The notes beneath the pieces were generated by a model. That model did not search any database. It was not told the DNA's origin and saw nothing but the letters and a program-made list of their open reading frames with translations. Shown here one piece after another: positions 1-8,200 of a stretch of 64,000 nucleotides of DNA; position 1 is the stretch's first letter; each line of letters starts with the position of its first letter. Position numbers and translations under genes: made by a program. The DNA comes from Cognatilysobacter claricitrinus (GTDB taxonomy: Bacteria; Pseudomonadota; Gammaproteobacteria; Xanthomonadales; Xanthomonadaceae). The stretch spans positions 868,001-932,000 of the forward strand of contig NZ_BAAFZV010000002.1 in the NCBI RefSeq assembly GCF_045866565.1, written 5' to 3'.

Positions 1-2364
1 GACGCGTGCGTCGAACTGCTGCTGGCCGGATTCGCCGCTGTCGGCCAGGCGTGCGTCGATCTCGCGCGAGAGATCCGCCAGCGCCTTGATCAGCAACGCC
101 GCATCGCTGTGCGTGTTGTTGATGTTGGTCTGCACCAGGATGCTGTTGCGCGACGTCTTGTTGATCTGGATGTCGAAGCGCTCGGCCAGCATGCCCTTGA
201 ACTGGGTGCCGTCGAACCCCGCCGCGCCGCAGATGACCGTGAGGCGCGTCGGATCGAGCGCGAACTCGTCGTTGTCCCACGCTTCCAGCGTGTCGGACCA
301 CGAGGCGTTCGGCGGGCCGTAATCGGTGATGCCCGATTCGCGGAACTCCGCCGGGATCATGTCTTCCGGCGTCGCCACGCGGAAATACTTCGAGATGAGC
401 GGATGCGTGTTGATCGTGCGACGCAGGCGGATCGCGAGGTCGGTCATCTGCATGGTCAGCGCGAAGCCTTCCAGCTCCATCTGCCGACGCGCGAGATCGA
501 GCGATGCGATCAACTGCAGGTTGGGCGACGTCGACGTATGCGCGAAGAACGCTTCCTCGAACGGACCTTCGACCTTGTGGAAGTCGTCGTCCCACACCAG
601 CATCATCGAGCCCTGGCGGAATGCCGACATCGACTTGTGCGTCGAGTTCGTCTGGTAGGCGCGGATGCGGACCTTGTCCGGGTCGGGCAGGCAGTGCGCT
701 TCCAACAGCTCCCCGTCGCTGAGATCCGCATGCTTCGCCGCCCAGGCCTTGTACTCCTCCCGGTAGGCCTCGCTGCGGTATTTCTCCGACAGCGCCGCAG
801 CGGCGCCCATCGCGGTGCGGCGACGGTGGAACGGGCTGAACCGCGCGAAGCCGAACCACGCTTCGTCCCACAGGAACACCAGGTCGGGCTTGATGGCGAG
901 GCATTCCTCCATCACGCGCTTGGGGTTGTACATGTGGCCGTCGAACGTGCAGTTGGTCATGTCGATGACCTTGACGCGGTCGAGCTTGCCTTCCGCCTTG
1001 CAGTCCAGCAGCGCCTTCTTGATCGTGCGCAGCGGCACCGCCCCGTACATCGAATACTGCGTCAGGGGAAACGCTTCGACGTAGTAGGGCTGCGCGCCGC
1101 TGAGCACGAAGCCGTAGTGGTGCGACTTGTGGCAGTTGCGGTCGACGATCACGATGTCGCCCGGCTTGCAGATCGCCTGCACCACGATCTTGTTGGATGT
1201 CGATGTGCCGTTGGTGCCGAGATACGCGCGCTTGGCGCCGAACGCACGCGCCGTCGCCTCCATCATCTTCTTGATGTTGCCGGTAGGCTCCAGCAGGCTG
1301 TCGAGGCCGCCGGTGGTGGCCGACGACTCGGCGAACAGGATGTTGGTGCCGTAGAAGTGGCCCATGTCGCGGATCCAGTTCGATCCGAACACCGACTTGC
1401 CGCGTGCGATGGGCAATGCATGGAAGGTGCCGATCGGGCGCGTCGCGTACTTCTTCAGGTTGTCGAAGTAGGGCGTCTCGTAACGGTCCTTGATGCCATC
1501 GAGGATAGCCAGGTGCAGTTCCATCGGCTCTTCGACGTGATGGAACACGCGCCGGATCGGCGCGACTTCGTCGCTGCCGGCGAGCAGTTCCGGCGATCGA
1601 TCGGTGAGCAGGAACAGGTCGAGCTCGGGACGGAAGTTGCGCAGCCCGCGCGCAAGGCGCGTCGCCAGTGCACCGGGCGCGGCCGTGCCTTGTTCGACGT
1701 CGATATGGCGGCCGAGGTATGCCTTGAGGTCGGGCACTTGGTGCTTGGACGCGTACTGGAAGCCGTCGACGAGGATCACGCTCTGGATGTTCGAATTGAC
1801 CATCGCGGCAAGCGCGGCGTCTTCGAAGCTTCCGACGTGCACCGTCGTGTACTGGAATGCGTCGTCCGGGCGACGCAGTCGGCGCATCTCCTCGGCGGCG
1901 CGCGGCCATGTCGCCGCGTCCGTCGGCGTCACGATCAGCACTTCGAAATACGGACGGATCTGCGCGCCTACGACGTCGGGTGGCGCGCTGTCGAGCAACG
2001 TGCCGTCGCCTTCGTTGTTCGGATCCCACGCCTGTTCGTCGCGACGGAAATCACCGGATAGCAGCGTCGACGAGATGCGCTGCACCAGGCGCGCGAATGT
2101 CATCGCATCGCCACCGTCCAGCGCGGAATCGAGCGACGACAACAGTCGCGTGCCCGGATATGCCCAGCAGAATTCGAGCCGCGTGATGCGGGCGAGCAGG
2201 GTGCGGCACTGCGTGCGATACCGCTCGTGGTGCTCGCCAGCACTGCGCTGGTCAGCCCATGCGCGGGCGACGGCGTTGAGCTCGCGCCACTGATCCGCGC
2301 GGTTCAGGGCTGCTGAGAAGACATGCGACAAGCCGCTAGCGTCGGTGTGTGCGACATCGTTCAT
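1..2364 (-). CDS. Orn/Lys/Arg decarboxylase, long form (3' end beyond window)
   Basis: PLP-dependent amino-acid decarboxylase of the fold-type I Orn/Lys/Arg family. It removes the alpha-carboxyl of a basic amino acid to give a polyamine or diamine. 788 codons are visible and the frame is still open at base 1. The PLP-binding lysine lies in the motif NSTHKSMSA at about residue 577, followed by the family C-terminal stretch with INKTSRNSILVQTNINNTHSD. In E. coli-type enzymes the PLP lysine sits near residue 370-390, so this protein carries roughly 200 extra residues before the catalytic core. ATG at 2364 is preceded by an AGG six bases upstream; an in-frame ATG at 2376 is the alternative start. 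Substrate (Lys, Arg or Orn) cannot be told from sequence. It is last in a leftward run after pgaCD but 166 bases away, so probably has its own promoter. Confidence 0.9.
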   Translation of the reverse strand, partial: MNDVAHTDASGLSHVFSAALNRADQWRELNAVARAWADQRSAGEHHERYRTQCRTLLARITRLEFCWAYPGTRLLSSLDSALDGGDAMTFARLVQRISSTLLSGDFRRDEQAWDPNNEGDGTLLDSAPPDVVGAQIRPYFEVLIVTPTDAATWPRAAEEMRRLRRPDDAFQYTTVHVGSFEDAALAAMVNSNIQSVILVDGFQYASKHQVPDLKAYLGRHIDVEQGTAAPGALATRLARGLRNFRPELDLFLLTDRSPELLAGSDEVAPIRRVFHHVEEPMELHLAILDGIKDRYETPYFDNLKKYATRPIGTFHALPIARGKSVFGSNWIRDMGHFYGTNILFAESSATTGGLDSLLEPTGNIKKMMEATARAFGAKRAYLGTNGTSTSNKIVVQAICKPGDIVIVDRNCHKSHHYGFVLSGAQPYYVEAFPLTQYSMYGAVPLRTIKKALLDCKAEGKLDRVKVIDMTNCTFDGHMYNPKRVMEECLAIKPDLVFLWDEAWFGFARFSPFHRRRTAMGAAAALSEKYRSEAYREEYKAWAAKHADLSDGELLEAHCLPDPDKVRIRAYQTNSTHKSMSAFRQGSMMLVWDDDFHKVEGPFEEAFFAHTSTSPNLQLIASLDLARRQMELEGFALTMQMTDLAIRLRRTINTHPLISKYFRVATPEDMIPAEFRESGITDYGPPNASWSDTLEAWDNDEFALDPTRLTVICGAAGFDGTQFKGMLAERFDIQINKTSRNSILVQTNINNTHSDAALLIKALADLSREIDARLADSGESGQQQFDARV

Positions 2365-2542
2365 CGTGGGCCTCATGGGTGCTCGTGGAGCGGACGTGCG
2401 CGCGAACACGGCAGGCGCTGGCGTCGCAGGCGAAACGGTAGGGCGCGCGGTCGCTCGCGCCTATTGGCTCTGGTGTCATGCCGGGTTGCCCGAAGGGGCA
2501 CGTATGCGGCGTGCATGTCACGCCGTGATGCGACCGGTGCGC

Positions 2543-3010
2543 CTAGCCGCGCGGTCGTGCGACGCTGTCCGCGGCCACGACGATGCCGACGACGGCGCGC
2601 CCCTGCATCGTCACCGTCACCACATTCGATGACAGGAGCGTTGCACGTTGCGTCGCATCCAGGCCGAACAGCCGCCCGTGTTCGTCCGTGTCCACCGGTG
2701 GCGGCGAGCGCCGGGAAGGGCCCACCCTGACGAGGCGCCGCCACTTCAGGATCGCGAAGAGCAGGAGCCACGCGATGAGGACGAGGGCGGCGTACAGAAA
2801 TGGGGTCAAGTGGAGCAGGAGCGTTCGCGCGGGCCACGGCGGCGTCGGCGGCACGCGACCGAACACGACCGCAAGCCAGTAGTGCGACATGACGATCAGA
2901 TCGTCGGCCAACGCGATCAGCACGCACCAGGCCGCGAGCGTGACCGCGATGTCGCGCACCACGACCCAGCGCGGAACGCGACCTTCGTCGATGAGCGGCG
3001 GCCACCTCAT
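2543..3010 (-). CDS. pgaD: PgaD-like subunit of poly-beta-1,6-N-acetylglucosamine synthase
   Basis: 155-residue inner-membrane protein. Two hydrophobic segments (about residues 19-37 and 66-87) are followed by a basic then hydrophilic cytoplasmic tail, matching the small PgaD family. In E. coli PgaD pairs with the glycosyltransferase PgaC and the complex is switched on by c-di-GMP. The start ATG overlaps the pgaC stop by four bases (ATGA), showing translational coupling. The short low-similarity family makes the name depend largely on context next to pgaC. No pgaA (outer-membrane porin) or pgaB (deacetylase) is found in this window. Confidence 0.75.
   Translation of the reverse strand: MRWPPLIDEGRVPRWVVVRDIAVTLAAWCVLIALADDLIVMSHYWLAVVFGRVPPTPPWPARTLLLHLTPFLYAALVLIAWLLLFAILKWRRLVRVGPSRRSPPPVDTDEHGRLFGLDATQRATLLSSNVVTVTMQGRAVVGIVVAADSVARPRG
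2713..2720 (+). other. FtsK-orienting (KOPS-like) octamer GGGAAGGG
   Basis: Exact match to the E. coli KOPS consensus GGGNAGGG, inside pgaD. Read 5' to 3' it points rightward, toward the dif site at 4447. It is the only GGGNAGGG I found on the + strand, and it is left of dif as the FtsK model requires. Confidence 0.5.
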
Positions 3011-4257
3011 TCGACGTAGCCACGGTCGGGGCTGGTCCACCGGCCGCTGTCGCGGCGGAGGATCGCGCGGGGCAGGCCGACCATCGCCGTCGTCGCCTGC
3101 AGCATCCAGAACACGACCGGATACCAGACGACCCAGAACACCGACCGCAGTGCCCGGGGTTCGTAACGTCGGTCGAGCCCGGCAGCCACCAGTGCCTGGG
3201 TCAGGTAGTGCACCGCGAGTAGAAGGCCGGCCGTATGCGGCAGCCAGCCGAGCCCCTTGAGACCGAAGCCGAAGTCGATGCCGATGCGATGCAACGCACC
3301 GGCCACGAGCATGAGCCCAATGGTGTAGGCCCACGCTTGGGCCACGAGCCAGTTGAGCCAGATCGGCAACATGCGCAGGCCCTTGCCGTGCCAGACGTAT
3401 CGGGCGGAATCGAGCGCCACGCGGCTGCCACCTTCGCTCCATCGCAGGCGCTGCTGCCACAGGCCACGCAAGGTTTCCGGCGTCAGTATCCACGCCAGCG
3501 CTTTCGGCTCGAATGCAGCGCGCCAGCCCGCGAGTTGCACACGCCACGTCACGTCGACATCGTCAGTGAGCGTGCGATGCGTCCACCAGCCCGCGTCGTG
3601 CAGCGCACGCTTGCGGAACGCGCAGACCGCACCGGACACGGTGAACAGGCCGCCGTAGATGTTCTGCGCACGCTTGATCAGGCCGACGATGCCGGAGAAC
3701 TCGCCGACCTGAAGGCGTCCGATCAGGCTGGTGCGGTTGCGGATGCGTGGATTGCCGGTCAGCGCGCCGATCTGCGCATCGTTCTGGAAGCGGCGCACGA
3801 ACCAGGTAACCGCATGCGCGTCGAGCAGGGTGTCGCCGTCGATGCAGACGAGGAGTTCGTGTCGCGCGGCGAGCGCACCGACGTTCAACGCCATCGCCTT
3901 GCCGGCGTTCCGGGCGAGATGGATGACCCGGAGTCGTTGGTGGCTGGCCGCGAACGCATCGAGCATCGTGGCCGTGGCGTCGGTCGACCCGTCGTTGATC
4001 GCGACGATCTCGAAGTCCGGGTAGTCGATCTTCTTGAGCGCGGCGAAGGTTTCGTCGAGCTGGCGCGCCTCGTTGTGGCACGGCACCAGGATCGACACCG
4101 GCGGATGGTTCGCCAGCATCGGTGGCTGGTCGTAAGGCGGCTCGGCGCGTTCGCGCAGCAGATGGAACAGCAGGCCGCCGACGACCCAGTACCAGGTCGC
4201 CACGTACGGATAGCCGAAGCACAAGCCACCGAGAACCGTTTGCAGCGGACTGGACAC
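3007..4257 (-). CDS. pgaC: PgaC-like poly-beta-1,6-N-acetyl-D-glucosamine synthase (GT2)
   Basis: 416-residue processive family-2 glycosyltransferase that would polymerise UDP-GlcNAc into the biofilm exopolysaccharide PNAG at the inner membrane. An N-terminal membrane segment is followed by the GT-A domain from about residue 55. It shows INDGSTD for nucleotide binding, the CIDGDTLLD aspartates, TDDVDVTW for the catalytic base and the QRLRW acceptor motif. Three or four membrane segments follow. Length fits PgaC/HmsR/IcaA. It overlaps pgaD by four bases. Upstream lies the gene-free stretch with the dif-like site, so any promoter for pgaCD must be in 4258-4640. Confidence 0.88.
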   Translation of the reverse strand: MSSPLQTVLGGLCFGYPYVATWYWVVGGLLFHLLRERAEPPYDQPPMLANHPPVSILVPCHNEARQLDETFAALKKIDYPDFEIVAINDGSTDATATMLDAFAASHQRLRVIHLARNAGKAMALNVGALAARHELLVCIDGDTLLDAHAVTWFVRRFQNDAQIGALTGNPRIRNRTSLIGRLQVGEFSGIVGLIKRAQNIYGGLFTVSGAVCAFRKRALHDAGWWTHRTLTDDVDVTWRVQLAGWRAAFEPKALAWILTPETLRGLWQQRLRWSEGGSRVALDSARYVWHGKGLRMLPIWLNWLVAQAWAYTIGLMLVAGALHRIGIDFGFGLKGLGWLPHTAGLLLAVHYLTQALVAAGLDRRYEPRALRSVFWVVWYPVVFWMLQATTAMVGLPRAILRRDSGRWTSPDRGYVE

Positions 4258-4639
4258 GACAACCGGCTCCGATGTCGACGACCGGGCTAGACGGGTCGGC
4301 TACCGAAGGTGGGCATTGACGGAAGCCACGCCCGCCAACCGGAGAGCAACGACGCGCAGAGCCTTAGGGCGGGAACGTCGTAGTGGCACGGGCCGCCGTG
4401 GGACGCCATTGGCCTTGGGGGCAGGACCGACGCCCACCCGTACAACACTTCGCATAATGCCTATTATGTTAGACGCAAGAGGTGCCACCGGGGTGGCGCC
4501 ACGACCACGTCCCATCTCGGCCGCAGCCCGAACCCTGTCCCCAAGGGCAATCCTCGCTACCCCCAAGGCGAATGCCGGTTCGACGTCGACCCGACCAGAA
4601 TCGTCGATGGACGAGCCGTCCGAGCCGAGGAGCTGTGCC
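4258..4639. other. gene-free stretch around the dif site
   Basis: About 380 bases between pgaC (leftward) and the DUF4136 lipoprotein gene (rightward). An open frame runs through it into the downstream gene, but it begins without a ribosome-binding site and reads as arginine-rich low-complexity sequence, so I do not call it. The only clear structured element is the dif-like site at 4447-4474. Promoters for both divergent genes should lie here but I cannot point to convincing -35/-10 pairs. Confidence 0.6.
4447..4474 (+). other. dif: dif site (XerC/XerD chromosome dimer resolution)
   Basis: The 28-bp site reads, in three parts, XerC arm ACTTCGCATAA, centre TGCCTA, XerD arm TTATGTTAGAC. By my alignment it matches E. 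coli dif at 21 of 28 positions, including the whole CGCATAA inner XerC arm and the TTATGTTA inner XerD arm. The arms contain the perfect inverted repeat CATAAT/ATTATG around GCCT. XerC and XerD recombine dif sites at the septum, activated by the FtsK translocase, to resolve chromosome dimers. It sits between genes, and KOPS-like octamers on both sides point toward it. I saw no phage or plasmid genes beside it, so I favour the chromosomal site over an integrated Xer-using element. Confidence 0.85.
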
Positions 4640-5206
4640 ATGTTCCGACCGGTCTTCCGCGCCGCGTGCCTGGGCCTGCTGCTGCTCGCCACGGGCTGTG
4701 CCAGCACGCCGGCGATCACGTCCAACTACGACCATTCGGCGAACTTCGCCAGCTACCGCACGTTCGGCTATTTCTCGCCACTGGGCACTGATCGCACCGG
4801 CTATTCGACGCTGGTCACGCAGTCGCTGAAGAATGCAACGCGTCGCGAGATGGAAGCCCGGGGCTACACCTACAACGAGAACGCGCCGGACCTGCTGATC
4901 AACTTCAACGGCAAGCTCGAAAAGCAGGTCGAAGTGCATAATTATCCGATGGGCCCGCCGATGATGGGCTACTACGGCTATCGCGGCGGCTACTACGGTG
5001 GCTGGGGTGGCTACTACACCGACGTCGACCACTACACGGAAGGCACGCTCAACGTCGACCTGGTCGACGCCCGGCAGCGCCAGCTGGTCTGGGAAGGAAT
5101 CGCCGTCGGACGTGTCTCCGACAAGCACCGTGAGAATCCCGACGCGGCGATCAGTGCCGCCGTCGCCGAGATCTTCAAGCAGTACCCGTTCCAGGCGCAT
5201 CCGTAG
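4640..5206 (+). CDS. DUF4136 family lipoprotein
   Basis: 188-residue predicted lipoprotein. The signal peptide ends in the lipobox LLATGC, giving lipidated Cys20. The mature part starts with the DUF4136 pattern (YDHSANFASYRTFGYFSP), followed by a Gly/Tyr-rich loop near residues 110-130 and a conserved C-terminal strand region (VDLVDARQRQLVWEG). The function of DUF4136 is unknown; proteins of this kind sit in the cell envelope. The start is set by GAGGAG eight bases before ATG 4640. It converges on the hybrid kinase gene with a GC-rich hairpin between them. Confidence 0.85.
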   Translation: MFRPVFRAACLGLLLLATGCASTPAITSNYDHSANFASYRTFGYFSPLGTDRTGYSTLVTQSLKNATRREMEARGYTYNENAPDLLINFNGKLEKQVEVHNYPMGPPMMGYYGYRGGYYGGWGGYYTDVDHYTEGTLNVDLVDARQRQLVWEGIAVGRVSDKHRENPDAAISAAVAEIFKQYPFQAHP

Positions 5207-5221
5207 CCTGCGGTCGCGATG

Positions 5222-5249
5222 CTCCGGCGCGCCTCACGACGCGCCGGAG
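5222..5249. terminator. GC-rich hairpin between convergent genes
   Basis: A perfect 10-bp inverted repeat, CTCCGGCGCG and CGCGCCGGAG, with an 8-base loop. The stop codon of the leftward hybrid kinase (5234-5236) falls in the loop. There is no T-run on either side, so it is at best a non-canonical transcript end for both convergent genes. Confidence 0.35.
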
Positions 5250-8200
5250 AGCATCGGCGAAGCAAGCGCCATCGCCTCGAGCTTCGCCAGCGCATCGGCG
5301 AAGCGGAACGCCGCCACGTCCGGCGCCACGGTTGCCAGCTGCGGCGCGAGCGCCGTACCGTCGGCATTCGCGCGCAAGGCTTCGAACGCCTCGACGGCCT
5401 CGGCATCGTCGTCGCGCAGCAGTGCGACCCACCGTTCGAGCTGCAGCTTCAGCGCATCCGCGTCCGCGGCGCCTGCCCCACGCCGCGACGTTCGCGGCGC
5501 TCGCGGTGGCGCCGTCACCGGGGCGAGCTCGAGAACTACCGGCTCCAGTGCATCGACCACACGCCGGAGACGCGATGCGACATCCGGATCGGTAGGCGTC
5601 GCATGCATCAGGTCTTCGAGCTCGCCGGCCGCGCGCTGCACGTCCACCGCGCCGATCATTCCTGCCGTGCCTTTCAGCGTGTGTGCGAGACGCGTCGCCG
5701 TCGCGTGGTCGCCCTTCCCCATCGCGTCCTCGAAATCCGCGCGGAATGAGCGGTTTCCATCGCGGAAGCCCACCAGCATGCGCCGGTAAAGCGCCGGATT
5801 TCCGGCGGTACTGGCAAGCCCCGCGCGGCTGTCGATATGCCGGAACGCATCGATGCGATCGTTGTCGTCGGACGTTCCGCCGTCGTCCGGAACCGCCGGT
5901 GATGCGGCGGCACCGGACGATGGCCGCACCCAGCGCGCGATCGTCGCGAACATCTCGGCCACGCGCAGCGGCTTGGCGATGTGATCGTTCATGCCGGCTT
6001 CGAGCACGCGCTCGCGATCGCCCGCCATCGCGTTCGCCGTCATCGCGATCACGGGCATCTTCTCGAAGCGGGCATCCTCGCGAATGGCGCGCGTGGCGGC
6101 GTAACCATCCATCACCGGCATCTGGCAATCCATCAGGACGCCGTCGAATGCGGGGTCGTTGGCGAGTACGTCCAATGCTTCCTGGCCGTTCTCCGCGAGC
6201 ACGACGTCGATTCCCGCCTGGCGCAGGAGTTCGATCGCGAGCTCCTGGTTCATCTCGTTGTCCTCGACGAGGAGCACGCGCGCGCCGCGCAACCGCGCGA
6301 TGGATTCGGCCTCGACCGCCGCGCGTTCCGTCGAACGGCGTTCGACGGGCGCGTTGTGGCCGAGCACGCCGGCGATCGCATCCAGCAACGTCGACGGCGT
6401 GACCGGCTTGGTCAACACGAACTTCGGCGTGACCCCGCGGCGCGACGCATCGGCCAGCACGTCGTCACGCCCGTAGGCGGTCACCATGATCACCGCGGGA
6501 ACATGCGAAAGACCGCTGTGCAGCATGCGCTCCATCACCGCGATACCGTCCTCGCCGGGCATGCGCCAGTCCATGAGCACCAGGTCGTAGGGAAGCGTCC
6601 TGCGATCGGCATCCGCGACTAGGCGCAACGCCTCGCCACCATCCCAGGCGAGATCGACCTCCAGCCCGAACGACCGCGCCATGCCCGACAGGATCTCGCG
6701 CGCCGATGCGTTGTCGTCCACCACGAGAACGCGGAGTCCAACCAGCTCATCGGCGTGAAGCATGCGACGCGGCGCCGCTTCCGACTGCTCACCGAAGCGT
6801 GCGAGGAAGTGGAAGGACGAGCCCTCGCCCACCCGGCTTTCGACCCAGATGCGCCCATCCATGAGTTCGACGAGGCGCTTGGAGATCGCGAGCCCGAGGC
6901 CGGTGCCACCGTACTTGCGAGTCGTCGACGCATCGGCCTGGCTGAAGCTCTGGAACAGTCGCGACACCTGCTCCTCGGTCATTCCGATGCCCGTATCGCG
7001 CACCTCGAAATGGAGCACCACCGCCTCGCCCTGTCGTGACTCCTCGCGCACGCGAACCACCACTTCGCCATGCTCGGTGAACTTCAACGCGTTGTTGCCG
7101 AGGTTCACCAGCACCTGCCCGAGACGCAGCGGATCGCCGACCAACGACGTCGGAATGCCGGGATCCACGTCGAACAGCAGTTCCAGCCCCTTCTCCTCGG
7201 CGCGCAGCGCGAGAAGGTTGGCGAGATGGTCGAGCACGTCCTCGAGACGGAAGTCGGTGCGCTCGATGTCGAGGCGTCCGGCCTCGATCTTCGAGAAGTC
7301 GAGGATGTCGTTGATGATTCCCAGCAGGCTCTCGCCCGCGCGCTGCACCTTGTCGATGTAATTGCGCTGGCGCTTGTCGAGTTCGGTTCCGAGCGCCAGA
7401 TGCGACATGCCGATGATCGCGTTGAGCGGCGTGCGAATCTCGTGGCTCATGTTGGCCAGGAACTCGCTCTTGGCCTTGGTCGCCTCCAGCGCCTGTTCGC
7501 GCGCGCGAAGCAGTTCGTCCTCGGCCGCCTTCTGTTCGGTGATGTCCTGGTAGGCGCCGTACATGAAGCGTGTTTCGCCGGTGGCCGCGTCGCGCACGAG
7601 CTTGCCGGCGGCGTGCACCCACACCGTGCGGCCGTCGGCCGGGCTGCGGTAGGGGTAGATGGCGTCGTACGTGTCGTAACGACCGTCGACCGCGCCCTCG
7701 TAGCGCTCGATCGTGTGTTCCGCCGCTTCGGGGCTGGCGGCGACGATGCGCGACAGCCATTCGGACTGCAGGTGGTAGCGGCCATCGGGCTTGGCCGGCT
7801 CACCGAGGATGGCGGCCGCGCGTGGCGACGCGAAGTACACCTCGGGCTCGCGGTAGTCGACGTGCCAGTAACCACAACCGGTGAGTTCGAGCGCGACGTC
7901 GGAAAGGAAATTGGCGCGCTTGAGTTCCTCGTCCGCGCGCTTGCGGTCCGAGATGTCCTCCACGGCGAGCGCGACGCCACCACCGAACGCGGCGTCGATC
8001 GGCGCGGCGCTGACACGGACCCACGTGGCCTCCTTCTGGTGTTCGTTCTGCAATGCCATCTCGAATCCGTACACCGCTTCGCCGGTGTCGAGCGCGCGCT
8101 GGGCGGGAAGCTGGGAGACGGCAAGCGGTGTCATGTCGGCACGGAACGCCCGCCATTTCGCATCGGCCAGCTTGCGGCCGCGCAGCTCATCGGCGGTGAC

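Noticed and set aside
109..2061. A 650-codon rightward open frame
   Set aside because: It is the antisense shadow of the decarboxylase gene; the minus strand shows a full PLP-enzyme motif set, while this frame reads as Arg/Val-rich sequence without domains.
4447..4474. The dif site as the scar of an integrated filamentous phage or Xer-using element
   Set aside because: Only one site is seen and no phage genes lie nearby; the polarity of flanking FtsK octamers favours the native terminus.
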